Assembly (NCBI GenBank): GCA_020846975.1
Contig: JADLCX010000052.1
Location: 1 to 37,232, forward strand
Source: Phycisphaerales bacterium
GTDB lineage: Bacteria > Planctomycetota > Phycisphaerae > Phycisphaerales > UBA1924
Reading direction: 5' to 3'
Length of the DNA: 37,232 nt
Below are positions 8,223 through 17,186 of this stretch, piece by piece. Positions within the stretch are counted from its first letter, which is position 1; each line of letters begins with the position of its first letter. Both the position numbers and the translations under genes were made by a program. The notes below the pieces were generated by a model. It searched no databases, was not told where the DNA came from, and saw only the letters and a program-made list of their open reading frames with translations.

Positions 8223-11200
8223 ATGGCGATCTTCTCTCGAAAAACTAAGCCCGCGATGGGAGCATCGGGGCCAAGCACGAACGGAAGCAACGGCGCGGCG
8301 GCCGCGGCCCACGCGGGCGGGGATGTCGCGGGAATGGAGGAGCGCGTGCTGCGGTACGGCACGCAACTTCTGGACCTCGCCCGGCGGCACAAGACGGGCG
8401 TGCTCTCGGCCAAGTTCTACAGCGACTGGCTGATGGAGTGGTCAATGAAGGACCCGAACTTCAAGGTCCAGATGTTCCGGTACGTAGATGCGTTCCCGAT
8501 GCTGCGCACAACCGAGGATCGGTTCGATCACCTCAAGGACTACCTCGGCCAGCCGGGAGTGACGGTGCCCGGACCGGTCGAGCTGGGGATCAGGGCCGGG
8601 GGGCTGGCCAAGGGGCTGTTTGTCGGGACCGTGGCCAAGCAGATCGAGGGCATGGCGGGCAAGTTCATCGCGGGCACCGATGCAGCCAGCGCGCTGGGCA
8701 ACCTCAAGGACCTCTGGAACGACGGCATCGCGTTCAGCGTGGACCTGCTGGGCGAGGCGTGCGTGAGCGATGACGAGGCCGATGCCTACCAGCGGAAGTA
8801 CCTTGACCTGATCAACAACCTCCCCGGCTCGGTCGCGGGGTGGAAGGCCGATCCGCGGCTGGAGTCGGACCACCTGGGCGCGATCCCGCGGACCAACGTC
8901 TCGATCAAGATCAGTTCTCTCAGCGCGCGCTGCGACCCGATCGACACCGAGGGGAGCATCAAGGAGTTGATGCGCCGGATCGTGCCGATCCTGGAGGCGG
9001 CGGCGAAGAACGGTGTGTTCGTCAACTTCGACATGGAGCAGTTCGCGCTCAAGGACCTGACGATCGAGCTGTTCCAACGGTGCTGCGAGGAAGTGAAGTT
9101 CGAGGCGGGGCTGGCCATGCAGGCCTACCTGCGCAGCGGCGAAGATGATGCCAGACGCGTGTGCGAGTGGGCCGCGCGCTCGGGTCGGGCGGTGACGGTG
9201 CGGCTCGTGAAGGGCGCGTACTGGGACTACCAAGTCATCCACGCCGAGCAGCAGGGCTGGCCCTGCCCGGTGTGGCCGACCAAGCGGCAGACCGACGCCT
9301 GCTTCGAGCGGATGACGGACATCTACCTGGACGCGGCGCCGCGGACAAGCGGAAGCGGCGGGGTGAAGCTCGCGCTCGGGTCGCACAACGCGAGATCGAT
9401 CGCGTACGCGCTGGCGGGGCTGGAGCGGCGAGGCCTGCCGAAGGACGCGCTCGAGCTCCAGATGCTGCACGGGATGGCGGACCAGTTGAAGCACGCCGCG
9501 GCGGAGATGGGCCTGCGCATCCGTGAATACGTTCCGGTCGGCGAGATGATTCCCGGCATGGCCTACCTCGTGCGCCGACTGCTCGAAAACACGAGCAATG
9601 AGAGCTGGCTCAAGGCGGGGTTCCTCGATAACGCGGATGTTCCGAAGCTGCTCGCCAGCCCGCACGAGGGAGGCGCTCGGTCTCGCCCCGGCGCGGGAAT
9701 CGCGCTCGAAGGCGGCGGAAAGTCCACCGGCATCGACCCGGCCAAGCACAAGCTCTCGCCCGCGGTGGCGGGTGTGGGTGACGGCAAGGCCTTCTTCAAC
9801 GAGCCGATGCGGGACTTCTCGATCCGACAGGTGCGAGAGAGCTTCGCCGCGGCCGTCGAACGCGCGGCCGTTCCCAAGGTCGCCAACGACACCACGCCGC
9901 AGGCCGCGGCGGTGATGGTTGAGAAGGCGCTCGCCGCCTCTGCGAAATGGCGAGACGTGCCGGTGGAGGAGCGGGCGGCCGCGTTGGTGTTGGCCGCACA
10001 GGAGATGCGGCAACGTCGCGACGAGCTCTCGGCTGTGATGGTCAAGGAATCGGGCAAGACGTGGCGAGAGGCCGATGCCGACGTGTGCGAGGCGATCGAC
10101 TTCTGCGAGTACTACGCCCGGATGGCCGTGCCGATGTTCGTGCGGGAACGCATGGGCAAGTTCATCGGCGAGCTGGACGAGCAGTGGTACCAGCCCCGCG
10201 GCGTCGCGGTCGTCATCAGCCCGTGGAACTTCCCGCTGGCGATCTGCTGCGGCATGACCGCCGCCGCGCTGGTCACCGGCAACACCGTGATCGTGAAGTC
10301 CGCCGAGCAGACGCCGGGGATCGCGAAGCTGATGTGCGAGATCTTCTGGAGGTCGGTGTCGCAGACGGGCATACCCGGTCTCATCGGCAAGGCGGGGGGC
10401 GACGTGCTGCACTTCTGCCCGGCGCCGGGCGAGACCACGGGCGCCGCGTTGGTTCGCGATCCCCGCGTCGCGCTCGTCGCGTTCACCGGGTCGAGGGATG
10501 TTGGATGCGACATCCTGCACGCGGCCGCGCCGGGCTCGCCGTTCGCGGGCTCGCGCGAGTTGTTCAACGCGTGGGCCGCCGGCCCGCACGCCCACGTCAA
10601 GCGGGTCGTCTGCGAGATGGGCGGCAAGAACGCGCTGATTGTGGACACCAGCGCCGATCTCGACGAGGCCGTGCTCGCGATCCGCCACTCGGCGTTCGGG
10701 TTCCAGGGCCAGAAGTGCTCGGCGTGCTCGCGGCTGATCGTCGTCGATCCGCAGGGCGAGGACGGTCCGGCGATACGGACCGTGGTGCAGCGGCTGGTCG
10801 GCGCCGCGAGCGCGTTGGTGATCGGGGATCCCGTGAGGCCCGGCACCGACATCGGCCCGGTGATTGACGCCGAGTCCCAGGCCAAGATCACCGGGCTCAT
10901 CGAGAAAGCCATGTCGGAAGGATGCAAGTTGGAACTGGCGATGCCCGTGCCCTCGGGGCTCGAACAGGCCACGGGACGCCGGTTTGTCGCGCCGCACATC
11001 TTCAGCGGTGTGAAGCCCGAGCACACGATCGCCCGCGAAGAGATCTTCGGCCCGGTGCTGGCGGTCATGCACGCGCCGACGTTCGAGCAGGCCCTGGCGA
11101 TGGCCAACGCTTCGCCCTACAAACTCACGGGCGGCGTTTTCAGCCGCAGGCCCAGCCACATCGAGATGGCCAAGCGAGAGTTCCGCGTCGGTAATCTCTA

Positions 11201-11369
11201 CATCAACCGGGGCATCACCGGCGCGCTGGTTGCCCGTCAGCCATTCGGCGGGTTCGGCATGTCGGGCGTGGGCAGCAAGGCCGGCGGCCGGGACTATCTG
11301 CTGCAGTTTGTTGAACCGCGGGCCAGTTGTGAGAACACGATGCGTCGTGGCTTTGCTCCGGAGCTCTAG
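8223..11369 (+). CDS. putA: Bifunctional proline dehydrogenase / glutamate-semialdehyde dehydrogenase PutA
   Basis: Oxidises proline to glutamate: FAD-dependent proline dehydrogenase first, then NAD-dependent P5C dehydrogenase. In 1048 residues the PRODH barrel (about 40-480) shows L-V-K-G-A-Y-W-D-Y, G-S-H-N-A-R-S and R-E-Y-V-P-V-G-E-M. The aldehyde dehydrogenase half (about 555-1040) has S-P-W-N-F-P-L, F-T-G-S-R-D-V-G, the general-base Glu798 in C-E-M-G-G-K-N and the nucleophile Cys832 in Q-K-C-S-A-C-S-R. There is no N-terminal ribbon-helix-helix domain, so unlike E. coli PutA it is not its own repressor. The start ATG at 8223 has GGAG 6 nt upstream. The frame is open 696 bp further upstream, but that part is antisense to ribF. 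Confidence 0.95.
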   Translation: MAIFSRKTKPAMGASGPSTNGSNGAAAAAHAGGDVAGMEERVLRYGTQLLDLARRHKTGVLSAKFYSDWLMEWSMKDPNFKVQMFRYVDAFPMLRTTEDRFDHLKDYLGQPGVTVPGPVELGIRAGGLAKGLFVGTVAKQIEGMAGKFIAGTDAASALGNLKDLWNDGIAFSVDLLGEACVSDDEADAYQRKYLDLINNLPGSVAGWKADPRLESDHLGAIPRTNVSIKISSLSARCDPIDTEGSIKELMRRIVPILEAAAKNGVFVNFDMEQFALKDLTIELFQRCCEEVKFEAGLAMQAYLRSGEDDARRVCEWAARSGRAVTVRLVKGAYWDYQVIHAEQQGWPCPVWPTKRQTDACFERMTDIYLDAAPRTSGSGGVKLALGSHNARSIAYALAGLERRGLPKDALELQMLHGMADQLKHAAAEMGLRIREYVPVGEMIPGMAYLVRRLLENTSNESWLKAGFLDNADVPKLLASPHEGGARSRPGAGIALEGGGKSTGIDPAKHKLSPAVAGVGDGKAFFNEPMRDFSIRQVRESFAAAVERAAVPKVANDTTPQAAAVMVEKALAASAKWRDVPVEERAAALVLAAQEMRQRRDELSAVMVKESGKTWREADADVCEAIDFCEYYARMAVPMFVRERMGKFIGELDEQWYQPRGVAVVISPWNFPLAICCGMTAAALVTGNTVIVKSAEQTPGIAKLMCEIFWRSVSQTGIPGLIGKAGGDVLHFCPAPGETTGAALVRDPRVALVAFTGSRDVGCDILHAAAPGSPFAGSRELFNAWAAGPHAHVKRVVCEMGGKNALIVDTSADLDEAVLAIRHSAFGFQGQKCSACSRLIVVDPQGEDGPAIRTVVQRLVGAASALVIGDPVRPGTDIGPVIDAESQAKITGLIEKAMSEGCKLELAMPVPSGLEQATGRRFVAPHIFSGVKPEHTIAREEIFGPVLAVMHAPTFEQALAMANASPYKLTGGVFSRRPSHIEMAKREFRVGNLYINRGITGALVARQPFGGFGMSGVGSKAGGRDYLLQFVEPRASCENTMRRGFAPEL

Positions 11370-11587
11370 CGCGATAACCCCAGCACGGGTCCGGTAGCGT
11401 GTTCGTTATCGTGCGGGTCGCGCCGTTATCGCCCGCGCGACGCCGCAAACTCCCCGCATTTCCGCGATCCGAGCTGGCCGGTCCTGCGCCCGGAGTTAGT
11501 CTCTCCGACCGTAGCGCCGGCCGACGTTGGACCGGTACACAGTCGATTTGGGGGCTGCAACGCGCGGCCCGGAGAGGGAGATAGTTC

Positions 11588-12337
11588 ATGCGTCTTTCGT
11601 CGCGCCTTCTGGCCGCGGCCTGCGCTGTCTGCGCGGCCCCGGTTGTTTCGCTCGCCACCGTCACGGTCGACCTCGAGCTCTCGCTCGTCGTCGACGTCTC
11701 GGGCAGCATCAGCAACGCCGAGTTCGGACTGCAGCGTGGCGGGTACTCCGCCGCGTTCCGAAACGCGTCCATCCAGAACCAGATCACCAACACGCTCAAC
11801 GGCCGCTCGGGCAAGATCGCCGTCAACGTGATCTACTGGTCCGGCGCCAACGAGCACACCGAGGTCGTTCCGTGGACGTTGCTCGACAGCGTCGCGGCCT
11901 GCAACGCCTTCGCCGACGCGATCGATCTCACCGGGCGGGTCTACGACGGCCAGACCTGCGTGCAGGGTGCGCTGGACTTCTCGTCTCCGGCCTTCGCCAC
12001 CAACATGTTCGACGGCTTCCGCAAGGTCATCGACATCTCCAGCGACGGTGACAACAACCAGCTCGAGCCCGGCCGAACGGTCGCGCAGGCTCGCGCCGAT
12101 GCGCTCTCTCGCGTCGACGTCATCAACGCACTGGTGATCGAGGATGCCCCCAGCACTGCGCTGCTGAACTACTACCAGACCCAGGTCATCGGTGGAACCG
12201 GCGCGTTCGCGCTTCAGGCGACGTTCCAGACCTTCGCAACGGCGATCGCCCAGAAACTGACGTTCGAGATCCCCACGCCCGGCGCCGCCGCGTTGCTCGG
12301 TATCGGGGGCCTGGTCGGCCTGCGCCGCCGCCGCTGA
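11588..12337 (+). CDS. Secreted DUF1194/VWA-like protein with PEP-CTERM-type tail
   Basis: A 249-residue exported protein. A signal peptide (residues 1-23) with an A-A-A-C-A-V-C-A-A core is followed by a von Willebrand A-like fold of the DUF1194 type. It has the metal-site motif D-V-S-G-S at 36-40, then G-R-S-G-K-I-A-V-N-V-I-Y-W-S-G and V-V-P-W-T. The tail reads P-T-P-G-A-A-A-L-L-G-I-G-G-L followed by an Arg run, a PEP-CTERM-like sorting signal (short motif, hydrophobic helix, basic end), so it is probably processed by an exosortase at the envelope. GAGAGGGAG lies about 7 nt before the ATG. The substrate is unknown. A terminator follows at 12388, so it is monocistronic. Confidence 0.85.
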   Translation: MRLSSRLLAAACAVCAAPVVSLATVTVDLELSLVVDVSGSISNAEFGLQRGGYSAAFRNASIQNQITNTLNGRSGKIAVNVIYWSGANEHTEVVPWTLLDSVAACNAFADAIDLTGRVYDGQTCVQGALDFSSPAFATNMFDGFRKVIDISSDGDNNQLEPGRTVAQARADALSRVDVINALVIEDAPSTALLNYYQTQVIGGTGAFALQATFQTFATAIAQKLTFEIPTPGAAALLGIGGLVGLRRRR

Positions 12338-12387
12338 GCGGTCGGGAAGCCTCGAATCCTGGTCCCGGCACGAGGATCGTGCCGCGT

Positions 12388-12423
12388 GGGCCGCGCCGTT
12401 GGGAGAACGGTGCGGCCCTTTTC
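12388..12423 (+). terminator. Intrinsic terminator after the DUF1194 gene
   Basis: A GGGCCGC-G-CCGTT arm pairs with AACGG-T-GCGGCCC (one internal mismatch, GGGAG loop) and is followed by TTTT. It lies 50 bp downstream of the stop codon and ends this plus-strand unit before the convergent alcohol dehydrogenase gene. Confidence 0.82.
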
Positions 12424-12467
12424 GCTTCTTCAATGCCCAGGCACTGAAAGCCCACCGGCGTCGTTGG

Positions 12468-13529
12468 TCACTCGGCCTTCAGCGAAGCCATGTCGATGCA
12501 GAAGCGGTACTTCACATCGGCCCTCACGAGCCGCTCGTACGCCTCGTTGACCTTCTGGATCGGGATGACCTCGACATCCGACGTGATGCCGTGCTCGCCG
12601 CAGAAGTCGAGCATTTCCTGCGTCTCGGCCAGGCCGCCGATCGGCGAGCCCGCGAGGCTGCGCCGGCCGAAGAGCAGGCTGAACGCCGAAACCGCGAGGG
12701 GTTTCTCGGGCGCGCCGACGAGGGTGACGGTCCCATCAGGACGCAGCAGCTGGAGATAGGCGTTGATGTCGTGGTCGGCGGAGACGCAATCCAGAATGAA
12801 GTCGAAACTGCCGGCGTGCTTCTGCATCTCGTTGGCGTTGCGAGAAACGACGACCTCGTCGGCTCCGAGCCGCAGGGCGTCTTCTCTCTTGCCCGGCGAG
12901 GTGGTGAAGACCACCACGCGCGCCCCGAACGCGTGGGCGAACTTGACGCCCATGTGCCCGAGTCCGCCGAGACCCACGATGCCGACCTTCTTCCCCTTGC
13001 CGACACGCCAGTGTCGCATCGGCGAGTAGGTGGTGATTCCCGCGCACAGGAGCGGCGCAGCCCCCGCGAGGCTGAGGTTCTTCGGGACGCGCACGACGAA
13101 CCGCTCGTTCACGACGATGCTGTCGGAGTACCCGCCGTAGGTCACGGGCGCGGTCCCGTGCCGGTCGGGCGCGTTGTACGTGAACGTCGCGCCCGCGCAG
13201 AACTGTTCGACGCCGCCGCGACAGTGCGGGCAGGTGCCGTCGGAGTCCACAAGGCAACCGACCGCGGCGAGGTCGCCCGGCTTGAACTTCGTGACCCGCG
13301 AGCCGACGCGGGCCACCCGCCCGACAATCTCGTGACCGGGCACGCAGGGATAGACCGTCGGCCAGACGTCCTTCCACTCGTTCCGCACCGTGTGAAGGTC
13401 TGAATGGCAGATGCCGCAGTAGAGAATCTCGATCTGCACATCCGCATCCGTCGGGTCTCGCCGAGGAATCTGCGTCGACCCCATGGGTGATGTTGCGCTG
13501 GCGGCCGAGTAGGCCCTTGATTTGTACAT
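12468..13529 (-). CDS. Zinc-dependent NAD(P) alcohol dehydrogenase (CAD/YahK type)
   Basis: A 353-residue medium-chain dehydrogenase. Catalytic zinc ligands are Cys in G-I-C-H-S-D, the H-E of P-G-H-E and Cys in L-D-C-V-S. The Rossmann motif is G-L-G-G-L-G-H-M-G, and the later S-P-G-K-R segment suggests NADPH preference, as in cinnamyl-alcohol-dehydrogenase relatives. It should interconvert aldehydes and alcohols. The structural-zinc loop is odd: the family normally has D-S-C-x-x-C-x-x-C, but here it reads D-S-D-G-T-C-P-H-C, so the first structural cysteine is Asp. The ATG at 13529 has AAGGAG 10 nt upstream. The frame is open 67 codons further upstream without homology. It is transcribed in the same direction as the PAC2 gene, about 200 bp downstream of it. 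Confidence 0.9.
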   Translation of the reverse strand: MYKSRAYSAASATSPMGSTQIPRRDPTDADVQIEILYCGICHSDLHTVRNEWKDVWPTVYPCVPGHEIVGRVARVGSRVTKFKPGDLAAVGCLVDSDGTCPHCRGGVEQFCAGATFTYNAPDRHGTAPVTYGGYSDSIVVNERFVVRVPKNLSLAGAAPLLCAGITTYSPMRHWRVGKGKKVGIVGLGGLGHMGVKFAHAFGARVVVFTTSPGKREDALRLGADEVVVSRNANEMQKHAGSFDFILDCVSADHDINAYLQLLRPDGTVTLVGAPEKPLAVSAFSLLFGRRSLAGSPIGGLAETQEMLDFCGEHGITSDVEVIPIQKVNEAYERLVRADVKYRFCIDMASLKAE

Positions 13530-13726
13530 GCTCCAATGCTCCTTCTCGTCACCCTCGCGACTGTTCTCTCGGGTAGCGGTCTCGGTCCGAGAGCCGGCCC
13601 TCGGCACGATCTTCCGAGCCACCTTCCCGGCCGGAGTCGCACAACCGGCTTCATCAAAGGCCCGGCATCCCCGCCTCCCGACCAGATGGTACGGATGCCG
13701 GCCGTCCGCTGTGCTCCCGTTCCCGC

Positions 13727-14689
13727 TCATTCCGCGCGCTTGAACAGATCAAGAAACCGGTTCTCGTACTGCGAGAACACGCCCAGCTTGTCGAGCTCCT
13801 GCTTCAGGCTCATCGCCTTGGTCCGGTCGCGCCGGGTTTCGTCGAACAGATTCTCGATGCGCTGCCGGGTCGCGAAATCGAGCGTCGGCGCGGGCTTGGG
13901 CCGCGAAGCCTCCTCGTCCTTCTCGCCGGTTCCGACCTCGTGCTCCGCGTCGTCTTCCTCGTCGATCGTGATGCCCTGCTCGCTCTGGAGCTTTTCGAGC
14001 AGCCGCAGCATCACCGTGTCCATCGCGCTCACATGCTTGTCCAGCTCGGTCATGTCGAGCCTGAACCCGCCGAGCTGCGCCAACGCGCCCAGCACCGCGC
14101 GGGCCGTCTTGGGGTTCGGCACGCCGGCGGCGAAGAACGGGATCTCGCCCAGCAGGCAGACGCCGACGAGTCCGCGCTTCGCGGCCGCGCCCAGCACCAC
14201 GCCATTGAGTCCGCCGATCTGCCCCTCCTCCAGGTTGCGAATCTCGGCACGGGCCATCTCGTCGAGCGTTTCCTTGCTGGTCGCGGCGCCGAACACGCGC
14301 GGCTGCTTGGACGGGTGCAGTTGCGAGGCGATGGAGGCGAACGTTACCACGCGCTCGATCCCGAACCGGCTCGCCGCTTCGATCAACTCGTGTGCAAAGC
14401 CGTACGACCCCGTGCTCGGCTGGCTCTCGCCCAGAAAGATCGTGAAGTCGCGGCCGGGCGCGGGCTCCGGGTGCCGGAACAGCAGGTTTCGCGGCAGGCG
14501 CGGGGTCTCGATCAGACCGCCGTGCACATCGACGTTCTCGATGTCGAACCGGCCCTGCGGCGGCAACTCGCCCACCGCCTCGAAGCCGAGCTTCTGAAGC
14601 AGATACCCGGCCGATAGCACCGCCACGTTGCCCATCCCGGGCCACGCGGCGACGAGCCACTTGCTGGTGTCGGGTTTGGCGGTGGGCAT
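13727..14689 (-). CDS. PAC2 family protein
   Basis: A 320-residue protein of the PAC2 (proteasome-assembly-chaperone-like) family. The recognisable features are W-P-G-M-G-N-V-A near residue 18, a central G-I-E-R-V-V-T-F-A segment, and G-L-L/V-G-V-C-L-L-G-E-I-P-F near 180. The C-terminal about 100 residues are charged (E-E-D-D-A-E-H-E-V and R-P-K-P-A-P) and likely helical. Bacterial members have no settled function. Some are linked to ATP-grasp or proteasome-associated proteins, but no such gene is adjacent. The start is the first ATG in frame. A GTG 8 codons upstream is possible. Confidence 0.8.
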   Translation of the reverse strand: MPTAKPDTSKWLVAAWPGMGNVAVLSAGYLLQKLGFEAVGELPPQGRFDIENVDVHGGLIETPRLPRNLLFRHPEPAPGRDFTIFLGESQPSTGSYGFAHELIEAASRFGIERVVTFASIASQLHPSKQPRVFGAATSKETLDEMARAEIRNLEEGQIGGLNGVVLGAAAKRGLVGVCLLGEIPFFAAGVPNPKTARAVLGALAQLGGFRLDMTELDKHVSAMDTVMLRLLEKLQSEQGITIDEEDDAEHEVGTGEKDEEASRPKPAPTLDFATRQRIENLFDETRRDRTKAMSLKQELDKLGVFSQYENRFLDLFKRAE

Positions 14690-14802
14690 GTGTAGAGCAT
14701 AGCTGCAACCCACGTGCCATCACCGAAGCGCCGCGACCGGGTTGCGGGAGAAGGGGAACATCTCCCGTGACATCGTCGCTGTCGATCTGGCAGGCGATGG
14801 GG

Positions 14803-15312
14803 CTAAGCCGATGGAGGAGGAATCTCGGTGGGTTTGGCCCAGAAGATGTAGTCGGTATCAACGGGTGTGCCACCGAGGTCCTTGACGAGCAAGGCGATCT
14901 GGCCGCGGTGGTACCAGGCGTGCCCATGGACTTGCGTGAGCAAGTCGAGCAGTCGCCACCGGCGCCACTTGCCGTCGAGGCCGTGCCACATGAAGTCGCG
15001 TTCGAGGTCGGGCTCGCTGAGTCCCGCGAGGTACTTCGTCCATGCGGTTTCGATGGCCGCGAAGCGCCGCGGCAGTTCGTCCAGGGTCCATGGAGGGAAC
15101 GAGCCGCCGGCGCCCTCGGGGTATTGGCCGAGGCGCCAGAGCCAGTTCTGCCTCGCGGCGGCGAGGTGGGCCGCCTTGCCGACGGCACGCTCGAAGCCGG
15201 GTTGGTCGCGGCTGGCCTCGGGGACGGACGCGAGCATGCTCAGAATCTTGGCGTTGCAGTCGCGCTCGTATTCGTACCAGTTGCGGAAACGCTCGATGAA
15301 TGAGAGGGGCAT
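14803..15312 (-). CDS. DinB family protein
   Basis: A 169-residue four-helix-bundle protein. The metal-ligand histidines of the DinB/YfiT fold are visible in K-A-A-H-L-A-A-A-R and Q-V-H-G-H-A-W-Y-H-R-G-Q, and the ending D-T-D-Y-I-F-W is typical. DinB-like proteins include thiol-dependent transferases and damage-induced proteins of unknown activity. The specific reaction cannot be told from sequence. The ATG at 15312 is 44 bp after the carboxylase stop, so the two genes are probably co-transcribed. Confidence 0.83.
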   Translation of the reverse strand: MPLSFIERFRNWYEYERDCNAKILSMLASVPEASRDQPGFERAVGKAAHLAAARQNWLWRLGQYPEGAGGSFPPWTLDELPRRFAAIETAWTKYLAGLSEPDLERDFMWHGLDGKWRRWRLLDLLTQVHGHAWYHRGQIALLVKDLGGTPVDTDYIFWAKPTEIPPPSA

Positions 15313-15356
15313 AGTGGAAAGGTGGCGGTTGAGAGGTGGAGCGAGTTGGCAGCGGC

Positions 15357-17066
15357 TCAGGTCTGCAATACGCCTGTCTTGAATGGTTTGGAGTAGTCCC
15401 AACCCGCCGTCATCTCCAGCGCGGCGATGATCTCTTCGCGGGTCTTGTGGGGTTCGATCAGCCGATCGACCCAGCCGCGGGCCGCGGCGTGGCGAATGTC
15501 GGCCTGCTCGGTGTAGCCAGCATGGATGGCGGAATAGATCTGCTTGTGGGTTTCCTCGTCGATCGACTCGCCCTTGCGCTTGCGGCTGGCTTCCTCGATG
15601 GTGGTCAGCACGCCCGTCGCCTGGTTGGCGCCCATGACGGCGCACTTGGCGTTTGGCCACGCGAGGGAGATGAAAGGGTCGAAAGCTCGCCCGCACATCG
15701 CGTAGTTTCCGGCCCCGTAGCTGCCGCCGAGGATGACGACGACCTTGGGAACGATGCAGTTGCTCATCGCGTTGACCATCTTCGCGCCAGCGCGGATGAT
15801 GCCGTGCTGCTCGGACTCCTTGCCGACCATGAAGCCGGTGGTGTCGTGCAGGAAAACAAGCGGGATCTTGCGCTGGTTGCAGTCCATGATGAACCGAGCG
15901 GCCTTGTCGGCGGAGTCGTGGTAGATGACGCCAGGCAACTGAACGGCTCCGGGCGCGGTTCGCGTGAGTTTCTTCTGGTTGGCGACGATACCGCAGGCGT
16001 GGCCGCCGATCTTGGCGTAGCCGCAGACGATGCTCGGGCCGTAGTCGGCCTTGTAATCGTCGAAGTCGCAAGCCAGGTTCCGATCGGTGGGTCGGGCCTC
16101 CGGCCCCACGGCCTCGCCGCGGCTGTCCACGATCGCTGTGATGATGTCGCGGATTTCGTACTGCGTGCCGGGCTTGTCGGTGAACGAGTCGTACACCGAC
16201 TGACCGTCGCGAATCGCGCGAGGTCCTCTTGCTCGGTCCGGCTGTTCGCCGCTCACCGTTTGCTGTTCGCTGTGGTACTTCCCCACCAGCTCCCGCAAAC
16301 GCCGCAGGCAAGTCTCGTCGTCCTTCTCGCGAAAGTCGATCGTCCCGCTCACGCCCGCGTGCATCTTCGCGCCGCCCAACTCCTCATCGGTCACGACCTG
16401 ACCGATCGCCGCCTTCACCAGCGCGGGGCCCGCGAGGTACAGCCCCGACCCCTCTGTCATCAGCAACGTGTCACACAGCACCGGCAGGTAGCCGCCCCCC
16501 GCGACGCAGTAGCCCATGATCGCCGCGACCTGCGGGATGCCATCCGCGCTCAGCACCGCGTTGTTGCGGAAGATGCGCCCGAAGTCGTCGGTGTCGGGGA
16601 AGACATCTTCCTGCAGCGGCAGGAAGACACCCGCCGAATCCACGAGATAGATCAGCGGCAGGCGGGCCATCTGCGAGATCGTCTGGGCCCGGATGATCTT
16701 CTTGCACGTCATCGGGAAGAACGCGCCGGCCTTCACGGTCGCGTCGTTGGCGATGATCATGCACTCGCGGCCCTGCACCCTTCCGACCCCCGTGACCACG
16801 CCCGCGCCGGGCGCGCCGCCGTACTCGGCGTACATGCCATAGGCCGCCCACAGGCCGAGCTCCGTGAACCGCGAGCCGGGATCAACGAGCCGCTCGATTC
16901 GTTCGCGTGCCGTCAGCCGCCCCTTCTCATGTTGCCGCTCGATCGCGGATTGGCCGCCGCCGAGGCGGATCTTCGCCTCGGCCTTGAGAAGCTCCTGCGT
17001 CGTGGCCCGCAGGGTGTTCTCTGTCGAGTGCGGTGTCGAAGCGGATGGAGGTGGGGCGACAGACAT
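15357..17066 (-). CDS. Acyl-CoA carboxylase beta subunit (carboxyltransferase, MccB-like)
   Basis: This carboxyltransferase moves carboxylate from carboxybiotin to an acyl-CoA. The 569-residue protein contains A-N-D-A-T-V-K-A-G-A, Y-L-V-D-S-A-G-V-F-L-P and the oxyanion-type G-Y-C-V-A-G-G-G-Y, with C-terminal G-S-Y-G-A-G-N-Y-A-M and P-N-A-K-C-A-V-M-G. The order resembles methylcrotonyl-CoA carboxylase beta, but neither biotin carrier nor carboxylase subunit is adjacent, so the substrate is open. The linker between the two crotonase-fold halves (about residues 265-335) looks repeat-derived. One part is translated from GAACAGC-type heptamers (S-E-Q-Q-T-V-S-G-E-Q-P) and another from a GGGCCGGAGGCC palindrome (V-G-P-E-A-R-P-T-D). 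The ATG has GAGG upstream. Confidence 0.9.
   Translation of the reverse strand: MSVAPPPSASTPHSTENTLRATTQELLKAEAKIRLGGGQSAIERQHEKGRLTARERIERLVDPGSRFTELGLWAAYGMYAEYGGAPGAGVVTGVGRVQGRECMIIANDATVKAGAFFPMTCKKIIRAQTISQMARLPLIYLVDSAGVFLPLQEDVFPDTDDFGRIFRNNAVLSADGIPQVAAIMGYCVAGGGYLPVLCDTLLMTEGSGLYLAGPALVKAAIGQVVTDEELGGAKMHAGVSGTIDFREKDDETCLRRLRELVGKYHSEQQTVSGEQPDRARGPRAIRDGQSVYDSFTDKPGTQYEIRDIITAIVDSRGEAVGPEARPTDRNLACDFDDYKADYGPSIVCGYAKIGGHACGIVANQKKLTRTAPGAVQLPGVIYHDSADKAARFIMDCNQRKIPLVFLHDTTGFMVGKESEQHGIIRAGAKMVNAMSNCIVPKVVVILGGSYGAGNYAMCGRAFDPFISLAWPNAKCAVMGANQATGVLTTIEEASRKRKGESIDEETHKQIYSAIHAGYTEQADIRHAAARGWVDRLIEPHKTREEIIAALEMTAGWDYSKPFKTGVLQT
16237..16275. repeat. Heptanucleotide repeat copy inside the carboxylase gene
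   Basis: Reads TCCGGCTGTTCGC, then CGCTCACCGTTTGCTGTTCG, again 7-bp-spaced TGTTCGC-type steps. The first 13 bases are the exact reverse complement of 3711-3723 in the repeat block before mnmA. It keeps the carboxylase frame open and falls in the variable interdomain linker. Confidence 0.65.
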
Positions 17067-17126
17067 GCGGCGATCCTCACGCGGCGAAATGGCCGAAAGC
17101 GGTCCTCCAGCGTAGCCCGCGCCGAC

Positions 17127-17152
17127 AAAAAAGCCCCGGCTCGCGCCGGGGC
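17127..17152 (-). terminator. Intrinsic terminator of the 17187-17984 gene
   Basis: On the minus strand GCCCCGGC-GCGA-GCCGGGGC (8 perfect pairs, tetraloop) is followed by TTTTTT. It lies 35 bp after the stop of the secreted-protein gene and ahead of the carboxylase start, so it separates the two minus-strand units. Confidence 0.93.
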
Positions 17153-17186
17153 CATGATGGGTCGCGTCAACATCACCACGCGTCGA

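Noticed and set aside
8442..11159. Open frame of about 900 codons antisense to putA
   Set aside because: It mirrors the putA codon pattern, encodes an Arg/His-rich protein without any domain, and putA is unambiguous.
11374..11450. Terminator of putA
   Set aside because: Short inverted pieces (GATAAC/GTTATC and GTCGCGC/GCGCGAC) are present, but loops are long and no T-tract follows.
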